Program-made: the position numbers and the translations under genes
Shown: positions 35,630-42,055 of the stretch, piece by piece
Layout: every line of letters begins with the position of its first letter
Numbering within the stretch: the stretch's first letter is position 1
Notes under the pieces: generated by a model
The model's database searches: none
Told to the model about the DNA's origin: nothing
What the model saw: the letters and a program-made list of their open reading frames with translations, nothing else
NCBI RefSeq assembly: GCF_030161095.1
Contig: NZ_BSPP01000014.1
Location: 1 to 42,055, forward strand
DNA: 42,055 bases
Reading direction: 5' to 3'
DNA from: Cypionkella aquatica
Lineage (GTDB): Bacteria; Pseudomonadota; Alphaproteobacteria; Rhodobacterales; Rhodobacteraceae

Positions 35630-37678
35630 ATGGCGCGTCCTATGTACAATACCGAAATCGGAAATGCAGGCGAAACCCAGCAAAAGGGCGGGGAAGCTTT
35701 GACGACCAACAGCGGCATGCCGATTTCTGACAACCAGAACAGCCTGCGTGCGGGTCACCGCGGCCCGACCCTGTTGGAAGATTTCATCCTGCGGGAAAAG
35801 ATTTTCCACTTTGACCACGAACGCATCCCCGAGCGTATCGTGCACGCCCGCGGCTCGGCAGCGCATGGCTATTTTGAATGTACTGATCCGATCCCAGAAC
35901 TGAGTCGAGCTGCGCTGTTTGCCGAAAAAGGTAAGAAGACACCGCTGTTCACGCGGTTTTCAACCGTGGCTGGCGGGGCAGGGTCGGTTGACACCCCCCG
36001 CGACGTGCGTGGCTTTGCGGTCAAATTCTACACCGAGGAAGGCAATTGGGATCTGGTCGGCAACAACATCCCGGTGTTCTTCATCCAAGACGCGATCAAA
36101 TTCCCAGACCTGATCCACTCGGTCAAGATGGAGGCCGACAAAGGCTATCCGCAAGCCGGTTCGGCGCATGACACGTTCTGGGATTTTGTCTCGCTGATGC
36201 CAGAAACCATGCACACCGTGATGTGGGCGATGTCTGACCGTGCCATCCCGCGCTCGCTGCGGATGATGGAAGGCTTTGGCGTGCATACGTTCAAGCTGGT
36301 GAATGCCAAAGGCGCTGCAAGCTTTGTGAAATTCCACTGGCGCCCGCGTTTGGGCACGCAATCCCTTGTCTGGGATGAAAGCGCCAAGCTGCAAGGCGCC
36401 GACAACGACTACCACCGTCGCGACCTGCACGAGGCCATCGCTGCAGGTGATTTCCCGGAATGGGATTTCGCGGTGCAGGTGTTCGATCAGGCACTGGCTG
36501 ACAGCCTGCCCTATGATGTGCTCGACCCCACCAAGATCATCCCAGAAGAGATCGTGCCGCTGCGGGTGATTGGTCGCATGGTGCTGGATCGCAACCCCGA
36601 CAACCACTTTGCCGAGAATGAGCAAGCTGCGTTTCTGCCCTCTAACATTGTGCCGGGCATCGACTTTTCCGATGATCCGCTGCTGCAAGGGCGGCTGTTT
36701 TCCTATCTCGACACGCAGAAATCCCGGCTGGGGACGACCAATTTCCATCAGATCCCGATCAACGCGCCGAAATGCCCCTACGCCAACATGATGCGCGATG
36801 GTCTGATGCAGACCGCCGTGCCAAAGGGGCGCGCGAATTACGAGCCGAACAGTCTGGACCTTGCCGCTGAAGATCCCGGCCCACGCGCCAGTGCCTCGGG
36901 CTTTATGACCGCACCGCAAGAGGTTGCCGGAGAAAAGCTGCGCATCCGCGCCGAAACCTTTGGCGATCACTACAGCCAGCCGCGCATGTTCTGGCACTCG
37001 CAAACCGAAAACGAGCAAGCCCATATCGCTTCGGCTTTTGTGTTCGAGTTGTCGAAGGTCGGGTTGGACCATATTCGCAGCCGCGTTCTGGCCAATCTGC
37101 AAAACGTCGATCCGGGGCTTGCGCAGCGGGTTGCGGATGGCATCGGGATGGATTTGCCCGCAGCAGCGAAACCGTTCCGTGCACCCGTAGAACTTGCACC
37201 ATCGGATGCGCTTTCGATCCAGAAGAACTGGAAGCCGACGCTGCAAGGCCGCAAGATCGGCCTGCTGTTTGGCGAAGGCTCGGACAAGGCCGAGATTGAC
37301 AAGCTGATCGCGGCGATCAAGGCCGAAGGTGGCAGCGTTTTCACTGTGGCACCCAAAGTGGGAATGCTGAAGCTGAAAGGCGGAGAGATGAAGGCCGACG
37401 GCCAACTGGCAGGCTCGCCTTCGATGCTGTTTGATGCGATCGCGATGATCCTGGCACCCGATGTGGCTGAGAAGCTGGCCAAGGATTCTGCAGCCGTGGG
37501 CTTTGTCAACGAGGCTTTCGTCCACCTGAAGGCGATCGGGCATTGCAACGGATCGAAGGTAATTCTGGCGCGGGCTGGTATCGAACCAGATGCGGGCGTT
37601 GGCCATTACAGCAAACTGCCCGAAACCGCCAAGCACCGCTACTGGGCGCGCGAGGCGACGATCCGCGATCTGGCCTGA
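35630..37678 (+). CDS. katE: Large-subunit (clade 2, HPII-like) catalase
   Basis: Haem catalase splitting hydrogen peroxide, 682 aa, the large form with an extra C-terminal flavodoxin/GATase-like domain. Haem-site residues sit at spacings equal to E. coli HPII: H72 in PERIVHARGSAAHG, N145 in VGNNIPVFF, and Y359 in RLFSYLDTQKSRLG as the proximal ligand. The C-terminal domain starts near residue 535 (GRKIGLLFGEGSDKAEIDKL). The ATG at 35630 follows AAAGG by 8 bases. The frame to 35549 has no start signal. Probably a stationary-phase/stress enzyme given its EcfG-type promoter. I saw no OxyR-like site. Confidence 0.96.
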   Translation: MARPMYNTEIGNAGETQQKGGEALTTNSGMPISDNQNSLRAGHRGPTLLEDFILREKIFHFDHERIPERIVHARGSAAHGYFECTDPIPELSRAALFAEKGKKTPLFTRFSTVAGGAGSVDTPRDVRGFAVKFYTEEGNWDLVGNNIPVFFIQDAIKFPDLIHSVKMEADKGYPQAGSAHDTFWDFVSLMPETMHTVMWAMSDRAIPRSLRMMEGFGVHTFKLVNAKGAASFVKFHWRPRLGTQSLVWDESAKLQGADNDYHRRDLHEAIAAGDFPEWDFAVQVFDQALADSLPYDVLDPTKIIPEEIVPLRVIGRMVLDRNPDNHFAENEQAAFLPSNIVPGIDFSDDPLLQGRLFSYLDTQKSRLGTTNFHQIPINAPKCPYANMMRDGLMQTAVPKGRANYEPNSLDLAAEDPGPRASASGFMTAPQEVAGEKLRIRAETFGDHYSQPRMFWHSQTENEQAHIASAFVFELSKVGLDHIRSRVLANLQNVDPGLAQRVADGIGMDLPAAAKPFRAPVELAPSDALSIQKNWKPTLQGRKIGLLFGEGSDKAEIDKLIAAIKAEGGSVFTVAPKVGMLKLKGGEMKADGQLAGSPSMLFDAIAMILAPDVAEKLAKDSAAVGFVNEAFVHLKAIGHCNGSKVILARAGIEPDAGVGHYSKLPETAKHRYWAREATIRDLA

Positions 37679-37683
37679 ACCTG

Positions 37684-37714
37684 CGCGCCCTGCTTCGGTC
37701 TAGAGCAGGGCGCG
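37684..37714 (+). terminator. Terminator hairpin of katE
   Basis: CGCGCCCTGCT, 9-base loop, AGCAGGGCGCG: perfect 11-base stem 5 bases after the katE stop. Only a weak AT-rich tail (ATAATT) follows. Confidence 0.75.
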
Positions 37715-37913
37715 ATAATTGGTTGATAAAGCAACCGGTCGATAAAGCATATGTGCCGGTGGTGTTCAGATCAGTTGATCTGCATGCCCCGGCATATTTT
37801 ATTTATGGTCTTGAAACTGACGCACAAACGAAATTTATCTGCCTGAACTTTGCATCGTAATAGGCAATAATCCGCTATATATTATCTTCGGTTGTATAAC
37901 TAGGCAATCGCCC

Positions 37914-37938
37914 GGAACTTAATCACCGCCACTGTGTT
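37914..37938 (+). promoter_or_regulatory. EcfG-type promoter of the EF-hand / GSP17M pair
   Basis: GGAAC (37914-37918), 16 bases, TGTT (37935-37938). One base off the CGTT consensus but with GTT conserved and the same spacing as the katE and glgX promoters. Transcription would start about 55 bases before the ATG at 37999. Confidence 0.62.
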
Positions 37939-37998
37939 TTCCTATCACCTGAGCAGTCGCAATTCATCATTGCGCCAATCATTCCAAGGAGGAACATC

Positions 37999-38490
37999 AT
38001 GCGTGGATTTCAAGCAAGTATGCTGAGCGCGGCCTTTGTCGTCACACTGGGCGGCACCGCATTTGCACAGACCGAAACAGTGGCACCCGCCACGGCGCCT
38101 ACGGCAGATTGCGATGCGCAATTCACCGCTTTGGATGCTGATGCAAACGGCTACCTGACCGATGCCGAAGCGCCGCGCGAATTCGCCCGTGCGCGCGTTG
38201 ACGCGATGACCCCGGAAGCCAGCGGCATCAGCAAAGCCGCCTTCCTCGAGATGTGCGGCTCGGAAAACTGGGCGCAGAACACCCCGGAAGAAGGCGCACC
38301 CTTTGAAGGTGCCAACAGCTTTACCGAAGAGCAGGCGCGTGACCGTGCGGTGGCTTGGAACGTCACCGAAGTCTCGGCCTTGACGCTGGACGACAAAGGC
38401 ATCTGGCGCGGCATCGGCAAGGTGGACGGCGCCGAAGTCTCAGTTGCCGTGGACTACAAAGGCAACGTCGTCACCACGCCGAAAGCCTAA
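37999..38490 (+). CDS. Secreted protein with one EF-hand
   Basis: 163 aa. The signal peptide is about residues 1-25 (LGGTAFAQ cleavage). An EF-hand calcium loop follows: LDADANGYLTDAEA (D-x-D-x-N-G-Y-L-x-x-x-E pattern), just after a cysteine. A second cysteine in EMCGSENW may pair with it. The C-terminal part (WRGIGKVDGAEVSVAVDYKGNVV) resembles a small PepSY-like beta fold. I do not know its function. AGGAGG lies 8 bases before the ATG. 34 bases separate it from the next gene, so the two probably share the EcfG-type promoter. Confidence 0.85.
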   Translation: MRGFQASMLSAAFVVTLGGTAFAQTETVAPATAPTADCDAQFTALDADANGYLTDAEAPREFARARVDAMTPEASGISKAAFLEMCGSENWAQNTPEEGAPFEGANSFTEEQARDRAVAWNVTEVSALTLDDKGIWRGIGKVDGAEVSVAVDYKGNVVTTPKA

Positions 38491-38524
38491 GCGCGCGCAA
38501 TAAACATCAGAATTGGAGAAAATT

Positions 38525-39157
38525 ATGGCTGTAACAACAAAAGTCTATGACGACTACGCCACCGCACAAGCTGCGATGTCGAATGTAAATGCGCTTGGCC
38601 TGCCGGGCGTTGACGTGTCGCTGATCGGTGACGAAGGCTTTCGTGATTACGATCAGGGCCTGATTCAGCGTGATGCGGTGACTGGTCGTGTCGTAACTGT
38701 CAACACCGATGCCGATGCCTCGGGCACCGCGACCGGTGCGGGCATTGGGGCCGTGATTGGCGGCAGCGGCGGTCTGCTTGCCGGTCTGGGCTTGCTTGCC
38801 ATTCCGGGCGTGGGCCCGGTGGTTGCGGCGGGCTGGCTGGCTGCGACCGCAGTGGGTGCCATCGGTGGCGCGCTGGCGGGTGGCGCTGTTGGTGCGATTG
38901 TCGATCTGGGCCTGTCCGAGGAAGATGCTCCGGTGTTTTCCGAGGCCATTCGTCGGGGTGGCGTGGCCGTCAGCGTCCGCTTCCCGGAAGAGCATCGCAA
39001 CGCCGTTGTAACGGCGCTGGACAACACCCCGACGCGCTCGCTTGAAGATCGTCGTATCGGGTATGAGGCTGAAGGCTGGCGCTCGGAAGAAACCGAGGAA
39101 GAACGCCAGATCCGTTTGCGCGCTACCCGGCCACTTGATCCACCGATGGGTTTCTAA
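38525..39157 (+). CDS. General stress protein 17M-like protein with glycine zipper
   Basis: 210 aa. The N-terminal domain (about 1-60: TTKVYDDYATAQAAMSNVNALG, VDVSLIGDEGF) resembles the general stress protein 17M/YflT domain. A long Gly/Ala-rich stretch (about 64-125, AGIGAVIGGSGGLLAGLGLL and onward) forms glycine zippers that could insert in a membrane. The C-terminus is charged (RSEETEEERQIRLRATRP). GGAG lies 7 bases before the ATG at 38525. The likely role is general stress tolerance. The exact function of this family is unknown. Confidence 0.82.
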   Translation: MAVTTKVYDDYATAQAAMSNVNALGLPGVDVSLIGDEGFRDYDQGLIQRDAVTGRVVTVNTDADASGTATGAGIGAVIGGSGGLLAGLGLLAIPGVGPVVAAGWLAATAVGAIGGALAGGAVGAIVDLGLSEEDAPVFSEAIRRGGVAVSVRFPEEHRNAVVTALDNTPTRSLEDRRIGYEAEGWRSEETEEERQIRLRATRPLDPPMGF

Positions 39158-39652
39158 GCACATCGGATCGGTGTTAAAAAAATCCTTGGGGCCACGCCAA
39201 TGTGGCCCCAAGCTCATGGCAGTCATATTTTATTCAGAAGAGCAATTATTATGGATCAAAGATCAGCATAATATACGTGGAACGATGATATATTAAAGTA
39301 TCTTTGATTTTCCGTCCAAAAATCGAATATTTCTTTTAGCTAAAAAGCCAATTATGGCAGTTTTAGATCCCATGTTCGTGTGGAAATATGAATTGCTCCC
39401 GCAGCAGCATCGCGCGGCATGGTCTCAGCACTGCTGTGTGTTCTCCTGCGCAGTCTTGCACTGTGGGTGACGCCTGAAAGAGCTGCGGTCCGGTGGCTAT
39501 GATCGGATTTCAATGAGTGCGAAAAGCACACCGTCTCGCGAGAAACACGCATCTGGTCGCGTTCAGGCATAGATCAGCAGCACCAAGGAATAGCGGCTGA
39601 GGATCAGCATTGTCCGAGTATGTCCGCGCCAAGACGCAGGCCCTTCAGGCGA
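39158..39652. other. Intergenic region with an AT-rich block
   Basis: 495 bases between convergent stress genes. A terminator hairpin is at 39185-39212. From about 39213 to 39400 the sequence is about two-thirds A+T by eye, strongly unlike the rest. Bases 39400-39652 return to normal composition. A 72-codon minus-strand frame (39352-39570) has no ribosome site or recognisable features, so I do not call a gene. Confidence 0.55.
39185..39212. terminator. Hairpin after the GSP17M-like gene
   Basis: CTTGGGGCCAC-GCCAAT-GTGGCCCCAAG: perfect 11-base stem. It follows the plus-strand gene by 27 bases. The A-run at 39176-39182 supplies a T-tail for the minus strand, so it could also catch read-through from glgX. 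Confidence 0.8.
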
Positions 39653-41725
39653 TCACGCGGGACGGTTACTGCGTTCAAAGACCGTCACCGACTGCCAATC
39701 CACCTCTACCGCGGTTTCCACGACCTCATCCATACCCACCGGAGTTTGCGTGGTGTCGATCCGCTTGGTCCATCCGCCTTCTGGCAGCGTTATGATAATT
39801 CGGTCGGCGGCGTTAAGGCAGATCAGCAGATCAGGTTGCTCGGGGCGCGCCAGCCGCAGCATGACGCAGGACGCGCCTTCCGCCTGCCAATCTTGTTCGG
39901 TCATCGCGCCACCACGCGGATGCAGCCACTCTGCAACCATCGCATCCTGCGCTGCACCATCGCCCAGTGCAAAGGCTGCCCGCGACAGTCCGATCTCTTT
40001 GCGGAACGCCAGCAGGTCGCTGACCGCCGTGATCAGATCCTGATCTGCCTTTTCCCAGCCAAGCCATGTCGTCTCGTTATCCTGACAATAGGCGTTGTTG
40101 TTGCCGCCCTGCGTCTGGCCAAATTCATCGCCCGCAAGGATCATCGGCACGCCCTGCGACAGCGCCAGAGTGGCCAACATCCCACGCACCCGGCGGCGAC
40201 GCGCCTCTAGGATGCCCGCATCCTCGGTCGGCCCCTCTGCACCCAGGTTGTGCGACAGGTTGTTGGAATGGCCATCCGCGCCATTTTCGCCATTCGCCGC
40301 ATTGTGCTTGTCGTCATAGGCCACAGTGTCCGCCAGTGTGAAACCGTCATGGGCCGCCAGAAAGTTCACCGAGGATGTCGCAGGGCGGTTCGAATGATTG
40401 AACTGCGTGGGTGACCCCAGCAAGCGTTGCGAGATTTGCGGTGCCATCCCGCTGTCGCGCCGCCAGAACGCCCGCATATCGTCGCGCGCCTTGTCGTTCC
40501 ATTCGCGGAACGGCCACGGAAAACCGCCCACCTGATAGCCACCCTCGCCAATATCCCACGGCTCGGCGATCAGTTTCACCTTTGACAGCACCGGGTCTTG
40601 CCGGATCGCATTAAAGAACGCGCCTTCGCGTTCAAAGCCTGACGGCTCGCGCCCAAGCGTCGAGGCGAGATCAAAGCGGAAACCATCGACATGCATCGCC
40701 TCCACCCAATAGCGCAGGCTGTCGAGCACCATGCGCAGCACCATCGGATGCGCGATGTTCAGCGTGTTCCCGGTGCCCGTGGTGTCAAAGCCGTGGCGTG
40801 GATTTTCCGGCGACAGCAGATAATAGCTGGCGTTGTCAATGCCGCGGAACGACAGTGTCGGCCCAAGCTCGTTGCCTTCGGCGGTGTGATTGTAGACCAC
40901 ATCCAGAATAACCTCGATGCCTGCGGCGTGAAAGCGGCGGATCGCCTGCTTTACCTCGCGGATATAACCGGATTTCAGATAGGGCCGGTTCGGGGCAAAG
41001 AAGGAAATCGTGTTGTAACCCCAATAGTTTGACAGGCCCTTCTCCACCAGATGACGGTCCTGCACAAAGCCGTGGATCGGCAGCAATTCTATCGCTGTAG
41101 CGCCAATCCGGTGCAGATGCGCGATCACCGCGTCGCTGGCCAGCCCGGCAAAGGTGCCACGATCGGCCTCGGGCACCTCGGGATGCAGTTGTGTCAGACC
41201 TTTGACATGCGCCTCATAAACCACCGTATCTTCCCAAGCATGGTTCAGTGCCTTTTCGGCATCCCAATCAAAGCTCGGGTCTGCCACCACGCATTTTGGC
41301 ATGAAAGGCGCCGAGTCGCGATCGTCCAACTGGGTATCTGACCCGCCAACCGGATAGCCGAACAGCGCATCGTCCCAAACCAGATCGCCGGTCAGTTCAT
41401 TTGCATAGGGGTCCAGCACCAATTTGGCGGGGTTAAAGCGGTGACCCTGCTCTGGCGCGAAAGGGCCATGCACACGGTAGCCATAAGCTTGTCCCGGCCC
41501 GATGCCCGGCAGATAGCCATACCAAATGCCGCCCTCCATCTTGGGAAGGTCAAGCCGCTGGATCTCCACCTGACCTGAGGCATCGTAAAGGCAAAGCTCT
41601 ACCCGCGTCGCATGTTCCGAAAACAGCGCGAAATTTGTGCCCTGCGCATCGGCAACCGCGCCAAGCGTGTCACTGCGCCCGGCAGACATATCGAACGCGG
41701 CAATCTGCTTCGGCTGATCCAGCAT
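39653..41725 (-). CDS. glgX: Glycogen debranching enzyme
   Basis: GH13-family debranching enzyme cutting alpha-1,6 branches of phosphorylase-trimmed glycogen. 690 aa. An N-terminal CBM48 domain (about 20-120: GAVADAQGTNFALFSEHATRVELCLYD) precedes the barrel: DVVYNHTAEGNELGPTLSFRG, nucleophile D352 in GFRFDLAS, acid/base E388 in IAEPWDIG, and D460 in FLAAHDGFT. I start at ATG 41725 (AAAGGA 10 bases upstream). ATGs at 41761 and 41758 lie inside or next to the -10 of a promoter and lack a ribosome site. No other glg gene is in the window. EcfG-type control suggests glycogen use under stress. Confidence 0.96.
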   Translation of the reverse strand: MLDQPKQIAAFDMSAGRSDTLGAVADAQGTNFALFSEHATRVELCLYDASGQVEIQRLDLPKMEGGIWYGYLPGIGPGQAYGYRVHGPFAPEQGHRFNPAKLVLDPYANELTGDLVWDDALFGYPVGGSDTQLDDRDSAPFMPKCVVADPSFDWDAEKALNHAWEDTVVYEAHVKGLTQLHPEVPEADRGTFAGLASDAVIAHLHRIGATAIELLPIHGFVQDRHLVEKGLSNYWGYNTISFFAPNRPYLKSGYIREVKQAIRRFHAAGIEVILDVVYNHTAEGNELGPTLSFRGIDNASYYLLSPENPRHGFDTTGTGNTLNIAHPMVLRMVLDSLRYWVEAMHVDGFRFDLASTLGREPSGFEREGAFFNAIRQDPVLSKVKLIAEPWDIGEGGYQVGGFPWPFREWNDKARDDMRAFWRRDSGMAPQISQRLLGSPTQFNHSNRPATSSVNFLAAHDGFTLADTVAYDDKHNAANGENGADGHSNNLSHNLGAEGPTEDAGILEARRRRVRGMLATLALSQGVPMILAGDEFGQTQGGNNNAYCQDNETTWLGWEKADQDLITAVSDLLAFRKEIGLSRAAFALGDGAAQDAMVAEWLHPRGGAMTEQDWQAEGASCVMLRLARPEQPDLLICLNAADRIIITLPEGGWTKRIDTTQTPVGMDEVVETAVEVDWQSVTVFERSNRPA

Positions 41726-41760
41726 GGCGGTGGTGTCCTTTGTGAATAATGCGATCATCA

Positions 41761-41785
41761 AACGCGCCCCACCGCGCCCGGTTCC
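41761..41785 (-). promoter_or_regulatory. EcfG-type promoter of glgX
   Basis: On the minus strand GGAAC (41785-41781), 16 bases, CGTT (41764-41761), the exact EcfG consensus. It gives a leader of about 30 bases to the ATG at 41725 and rules out the two upstream ATGs as starts. Confidence 0.72.
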
Positions 41786-41814
41786 GCTGCGTTGCAGAAA
41801 GATATCCGACCCGA

Positions 41815-42006
41815 CTAAGCAGCCCCGCCATGATCACGCGGCCGCAGCATTGCCCACCCCGCCACCCGCACTTGCGGCAGCGATTGGGGCACTTCTGCCA
41901 ACGAACGCCCCATGCTCCGCCAAAACCACGAATAACGGCAGGCCAGCAAACCCGCGCCTAAGCCTTTGACCGCAAATAAGAACGCGCAGCGACCGTGACC
42001 TGCCAC
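41815..42006 (-). CDS. Possible small protein, unknown
   Basis: A 63-codon frame starting with GTG at 42006, with GGAGG 9 bases upstream. The protein (CAFLFAVKGLGAGLLACRYSW in the first half) has one hydrophobic stretch and a basic tail (RPRDHGGAA). I do not recognise it. It lies upstream of the glgX promoter. It may be chance, as a second overlapping frame is also open. No other gene is seen from 41726 to the window end. Confidence 0.25.
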   Translation of the reverse strand: MAGHGRCAFLFAVKGLGAGLLACRYSWFWRSMGRSLAEVPQSLPQVRVAGWAMLRPRDHGGAA

Positions 42007-42055
42007 GGGATTTTTCCTCCATCTGCGACTAGAGTCCTCCCCAAGGAAGGGACGG

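Larger units (their letters stand above)
37679..37998. other. Intergenic region katE - EF-hand gene
   Basis: 320 bases with a terminator hairpin (37684-37714), a short direct repeat GATAAAGCA (37725 and 37741), an AT-rich stretch around 37850-37900, and an EcfG-type promoter (37914-37938). No gene is supported. Confidence 0.6.

Noticed and set aside
39352-39570. 72-codon minus-strand frame near glgX
   Set aside because: No ribosome site, no recognisable motif, partly in the AT-rich block.

Overview
The window reads as a chromosomal stretch of an alphaproteobacterium of the order Rhodobacterales, most likely family Rhodobacteraceae. Reasons: high G+C, the pdhA-pdhB-pdhC order with a second lipoyl domain on E1-beta, an adenosylcobalamin-dependent NrdJ, a cysteine-free Fur/Mur-type regulator, and the 5' end of a Rhodobacterales-type gene transfer agent (GTA) cluster beside cysE. 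The assembly is a draft: an Illumina P5 adapter with a homopolymer tail sits at 61-96, inside the RND permease gene.

Layout. 1-3.4 kb: a minus-strand operon tetR - periplasmic adaptor - RND permease, with a palindromic operator over the annotated tetR start. 3.5-5.9 kb: fabF and mltG, overlapping by one base. 5.9-7.7 kb: a hairpin-rich gap, then a divergent flavin reductase / GntR regulator pair. 7.8-9.3 kb: a PAAR protein ending in an M91-like HELVH metallopeptidase domain, followed at once by a secreted protein that is a candidate immunity factor. 9.3-11.1 kb: a decayed GTA locus (promoter region, g1, about 240 codons of the terminase large subunit g2, then a fragment of another gene). 11.1-12 kb: cysE and terminators. 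12-20.2 kb: minus-strand central metabolism: pdhC, pdhB, pdhA, an FtsB-like gene, a secreted protein, class I aldolase, an SDR and pgk. 20.3-27.1 kb: two tandem cyclophilins, tyrS, anmK, rarD-like, a fatty acid desaturase and an FAD oxidoreductase. 27.3-30.9 kb: eno, two EamA transporters and a Fur-family regulator. 31-35 kb: nrdJ with two NrdR-box-like sites. 35-42 kb: a stress block with katE, an EF-hand secreted protein, a GSP17M-like protein and glgX.

How genes fit together. Aldolase, phosphoglycerate kinase, enolase and pyruvate dehydrogenase cover much of the route from fructose-1,6-bisphosphate to acetyl-CoA. In the last 7 kb, the three transcription units (katE, the EF-hand/GSP17M pair, glgX) each carry upstream a GGAAC-N16-(C/T)GTT sequence, the form of promoter used by the alphaproteobacterial general-stress sigma factor EcfG. 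This suggests one small stress regulon.

Most notable: the shared EcfG-type promoters, the PAAR-metallopeptidase/candidate-immunity pair, the truncated GTA locus, and a family of 16-base palindromes (TGTCC-N6-GGACA) found only between genes here. I saw no tRNA, rRNA, CRISPR array or intact insertion sequence.
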